Of a DNA stretch of 64,000 nucleotides, positions 61,671 through 64,000 are shown piece by piece. Made by a program: the position numbers and the translations under genes. The DNA is from Rhodospirillaceae bacterium UBA6219 (GTDB taxonomy: Bacteria; Pseudomonadota; Alphaproteobacteria; Rhodospirillales; Magnetospirillaceae). The notes beneath the pieces were generated by a model, which made no database searches, was not told where the DNA came from, and was given only the letters and a program-made list of their open reading frames with translations. The stretch is from the NCBI GenBank assembly GCA_002435715.1, contig DISD01000096.1:3032-67031 (forward strand), given 5' to 3'. Positions within the stretch are counted from its first letter, which is position 1. Every line of letters starts with the position of its first letter.

Positions 61671-62645
61671 TTAGGCGACCAGCAAAGGTGACGCGGTCGT
61701 GCGTCCCGATTGCATGTCCTGGTGCGCCCGGGCCGCGTCGGCCAAGGCGTATTGCGCCCCCAGGCTCAGTCGCAGGCCGTCGGAGAGTACGGCGAACAGC
61801 GCTTGGGCCGCTTGGGTGTAACTTTGGGGATCCGCCGCATAGGCGAAGACGCTGGGGCGGGACAAAGTCAACGACCGGCGCGGTCCGATCTCGCCGAGCG
61901 GCATCGGGGCGATGGGGCCGCCGGCCTGACCAATGCTGGCGATCAGGCCGAAGGGGCGGACGCAATCCAGTGTGCGGGGCAAGGTTTCACCGCCGATGCC
62001 ATCGAAGGCGGCATCGACCCCCTGGCCGTCGGTCAAGTCTCGGGTGGCGGCGACGAAATCCTGGTCCTTGTACAAGATGGCGTGGTCCAGGCCGTGGTCG
62101 TGGGCCAGTTCGGCCTTTTCCGGCGATCCCACGGTGCCGATGGTGACGGCGCCCAAGCGCTTGGCCCATTGGGTCAGGATCAGCCCCAGGCCTCCGGCGG
62201 CGGCATGGATCAGCACGGTTTGACCTTGGGTGATGTGGCCGACCCGATGAAGCAGCATATGGGCGGTGATACCGCGCAGCATGTTGGCGGCGGCCTGGTG
62301 GACGTCCACATGATGGGGCAAAGCGATGGCGCGGTGGGCGGGCAAGTTGCGGGCCTGGGCATAGCTGCCCACCGGTAAGCCGGCATAGGCCACTTTGTCG
62401 CCCACCCGCAAGGAATGGACGTCGGCGCCCACCGCCACCACCGTGCCGGCGCCTTCGACACCGGGAATGGCCGGAAATTGGGGCAAGGGATAAAGGCCGC
62501 TGCGGTGATAGATGTCGACGAAATTGACGCCGATGGCCGCGTGTTCGATTTGTACTTCTCCCGCTGCCGGTGGCGGCAAGGGAACGTCTTCAAGCTGCAA
62601 GACCTCGGGTCCGCCGGGTTGGGTGACAATGATGGCTTTGACCAT
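61671..62645 (-). CDS. Quinone oxidoreductase (zinc-free MDR family)
   Basis: A 324-residue NADPH:quinone oxidoreductase of the QOR branch. GVNFVDIYHRSGLYPLPQFPAIPGVEGAG is the family hallmark and HAAAGGLGLILTQWAKRLGA the nucleotide-binding motif. There are no zinc-binding Cys. It may protect against quinones by one- or two-electron reduction. AAGGAGCC lies before the ATG. Divergent from a LysR gene. Confidence 0.92.
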   Translation of the reverse strand: MVKAIIVTQPGGPEVLQLEDVPLPPPAAGEVQIEHAAIGVNFVDIYHRSGLYPLPQFPAIPGVEGAGTVVAVGADVHSLRVGDKVAYAGLPVGSYAQARNLPAHRAIALPHHVDVHQAAANMLRGITAHMLLHRVGHITQGQTVLIHAAAGGLGLILTQWAKRLGAVTIGTVGSPEKAELAHDHGLDHAILYKDQDFVAATRDLTDGQGVDAAFDGIGGETLPRTLDCVRPFGLIASIGQAGGPIAPMPLGEIGPRRSLTLSRPSVFAYAADPQSYTQAAQALFAVLSDGLRLSLGAQYALADAARAHQDMQSGRTTASPLLVA

Positions 62646-62735
62646 TTCGGGCTCCTTGGTGAATTGACCAAGGACAGGCTAGACCGCCCTTCAATTACGC
62701 GCTATTCCACATATTAGCGCATCAAATGTGGAAAA

Positions 62736-63620
62736 ATGCCCATGAACTGGGAAGACTTGCGTCACTTCGTGGTTCTGGCCCAGACAGGCAGCCTTTCCGA
62801 GGCGGCGCGTCACCTGGGGGTGGACCATACCACCGTGGCGCGCCGGGTGGCGGCGTTGGAGACGGCGCTGAAGGTTCGGTTGGTGGACCGTCTGCCGCGC
62901 GCTTACCTGTTGACCGAGGATGGCGAGCGCATCGCCCAACTTGCCCGCGGCATGGACGAGCAGGCGCATGCGGTCATGCGCACCGCCAGTGCCGCCGACC
63001 CGTCTTTGGTGGGTTGTGTGCGGGTCAGTGCCCCGCCGGTCTTCGCCAGCGTGGTGCTGGCGCCTGGCCTGGGCGGGCTGGCGACCGACCACCCCGGCCT
63101 GGTGGTCGAGCTGGCGGGGGAAAGCCATACCGCCGCCTTGGAGCGGCGCGAGGCGGACATCGCCTTGCGCCTGTTGGAGCCCGCCGGTGAAGGCCTGGTC
63201 GTGCGCAAGCTCTGTGAACTGAGTTATTCCCTCTATGCCGCGCCGTCTTATGCGCAAGATCGCGATCCGGCCGAGTATCGTTTCGTCGCTTATGACAGCA
63301 GTCTGGAACAGGTGCCGCAACAAAGGTGGCTGATGCAGGTCGCCGGCCCACGGCCGGTGGTGTTTCGCAGCAACGATGCCGCCAGTCTGGCGTCGGCCAC
63401 CCGCGCCGGGCTGGGGGTGGCGGTCCTGCCCGACTTTCTCGCCCATGCCGATCCCGGTTTGGTCCGCCTTGCGCCCCCCGTCGGAATCCTTCCGCCCAGC
63501 CGTCCCTTGTGGCTGGTGGTCCACGAGGATTTGCGGCGTTCGGCCCGGGTTCGGCTGGTGATGGATTTCCTGATCGCCATGCTATCGGCACCGGTCTTTG
63601 GAGGAGGGGCAAAGCGATGA
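62736..63620 (+). CDS. LysR-family transcriptional regulator
   Basis: A 294-residue regulator. HTH: WEDLRHFVVLAQTGSLSEAARHLGVDHTTVARRVAALE, of the VtlR/GcvA-like subgroup, and an effector domain. The 90-base gap to the divergent quinone reductase gene contains an inverted repeat GCGCTA...TTAGCGC (about 62698-62720), a plausible binding site. ATG at 62742 is an alternative start. Confidence 0.88.
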   Translation: MPMNWEDLRHFVVLAQTGSLSEAARHLGVDHTTVARRVAALETALKVRLVDRLPRAYLLTEDGERIAQLARGMDEQAHAVMRTASAADPSLVGCVRVSAPPVFASVVLAPGLGGLATDHPGLVVELAGESHTAALERREADIALRLLEPAGEGLVVRKLCELSYSLYAAPSYAQDRDPAEYRFVAYDSSLEQVPQQRWLMQVAGPRPVVFRSNDAASLASATRAGLGVAVLPDFLAHADPGLVRLAPPVGILPPSRPLWLVVHEDLRRSARVRLVMDFLIAMLSAPVFGGGAKR

Positions 63621-63684
63621 CGTGGCGTTGGCGGAAAGTTGTGGCATAAGGGGCGCCTTTCTTGCCATTGGAACCCGTGACCCC

Positions 63685-64000
63685 ATGATCCGCTTCGAGA
63701 ACATCACCAAGCAGAACAGCCATCGCATTCTTTTCCTGGAAGCCTCGGCGGCGTTGAACCGGGGGGAAAAGGTCGGTCTGGTGGGGCCCAACGGCGCCGG
63801 CAAGACCACGTTGTTCCGCATGATCGCCGGGGAAGAGGAACCCGATGACGGTCAGGTTTCCATCGAGAAGCAGGTGAGCGTCGGCTATTTCAACCAGGAT
63901 GTGGGCGAAATGTCAGGGCGTTCGGCGGTGGCCGAGGTGATGAACGGCGCCGGCCCCATCAGCGAGATCGCCGCCGAGCTGAAGGAACTGGAAACCGCCA
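63685..64000 (+). CDS. ABC-F family ATP-binding protein (3'-truncated by window edge)
   Basis: 105 residues are visible from the ATG at 63685: MIRFENITKQNSHRILFLEA then Walker A GLVGPNGAGKTTLFRMIAGE and YFNQDVGEMSGRSAVAEVM. This start, and the NQDV Q-loop region, match ABC-F proteins, the soluble translation or resistance factors with two fused ATPase domains (Uup/EttA-type). The rest lies beyond the window. The frame has no stop to the last base. Confidence 0.85.
   Translation, partial: MIRFENITKQNSHRILFLEASAALNRGEKVGLVGPNGAGKTTLFRMIAGEEEPDDGQVSIEKQVSVGYFNQDVGEMSGRSAVAEVMNGAGPISEIAAELKELETA

Noticed and set aside
1..64000. tRNA, rRNA, CRISPR arrays or insertion sequences
   Set aside because: No TTCGAATCC-type tRNA arm, rRNA core, regular spacer array or transposase frame was seen on reading the gaps; this was by eye, not by a scan program.

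Overview
The window is about 64 kb of GC-rich chromosomal DNA packed with protein-coding genes on both strands. It looks like an alphaproteobacterium of the Rhodospirillales, most like Magnetospirillum or a close relative. The support is the gene set: a split proton-translocating transhydrogenase (pntAA-pntAB-pntB), COQ9 beside rpsU, a fused indolepyruvate:ferredoxin oxidoreductase, a phasin, a group 3b-type NiFe hydrogenase, many PAS, GGDEF, CHASE2 and Cache signalling proteins, and an intergenic palindromic repeat of a type common in this class. I saw no rRNA, tRNA, CRISPR array, transposase or prophage block. The genus is an inference from gene content.

Layout. 1-1340: 3' part of ETF:ubiquinone oxidoreductase, whose last 30 bases are copied again downstream. 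1471-11683: a giant TPR/glycosyltransferase-like protein, indolepyruvate:ferredoxin oxidoreductase, a UDP-sugar epimerase and an acyl-CoA synthetase. 11781-18054: oligoendopeptidase F, then a possible cyclic-nucleotide module (pseudokinase-like/cNMP-binding protein, secreted FecR protein, OmpA lipoprotein, CHASE2 cyclase). 18420-21374: pntAA-pntAB-pntB, preceded by a foldable leader and followed by 28-bp tandem repeats. 21594-25870: a five-PAS/GAF histidine kinase and a soluble MCP-hub/Cache protein. 26326-27342: rpsU and COQ9. 27469-32927: an IclR regulator and the hydrogenase operon with an embedded cNMP-binding protein. 33170-37428: radical SAM, GNAT, Rrf2, a secreted tail-collar protein, LysR and a TSUP permease. 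37548-42165: an aromatic-catabolism cluster (MBL fold, FAD hydroxylase, DUF2783, FAH, maleylacetoacetate isomerase). 42264-44359: a Tat-exported sulfide:quinone oxidoreductase-like protein, a small membrane protein and a zinc-ribbon protein. 44434-48674: an RND efflux pair. 48878-56732: phasin, PaaK, a diguanylate cyclase, LysR/DMT, RidA and a modB-modC-NifX-like operon behind a ModE-like box. 56686-61533: a HlyD/ABC exporter. 61671-64000: quinone oxidoreductase, LysR and the start of an ABC-F ATPase.

Theme. Many genes feed or balance the quinone and pyridine-nucleotide pools: ETF-QO, SQR-like protein, COQ9, transhydrogenase, NAD(P)-linked hydrogenase and indolepyruvate oxidoreductase. Others handle aromatic acids: indolepyruvate oxidoreductase, PaaK, FAD hydroxylase, FAH and MaiA. 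Cyclic nucleotides recur, with one cyclase and two cNMP-binding proteins. The least explained items are the pseudokinase-like/cNMP and FecR/CHASE2 neighbourhood, the candidate structured RNAs at 18297-18379, 26109-26217 and 44047-44175, the poly-G promoter spacer before the histidine kinase, and the reversed-order MCP/Cache protein. Start codons were chosen by ribosome-binding site and family alignment, so several differ from the longest possible reading frame.
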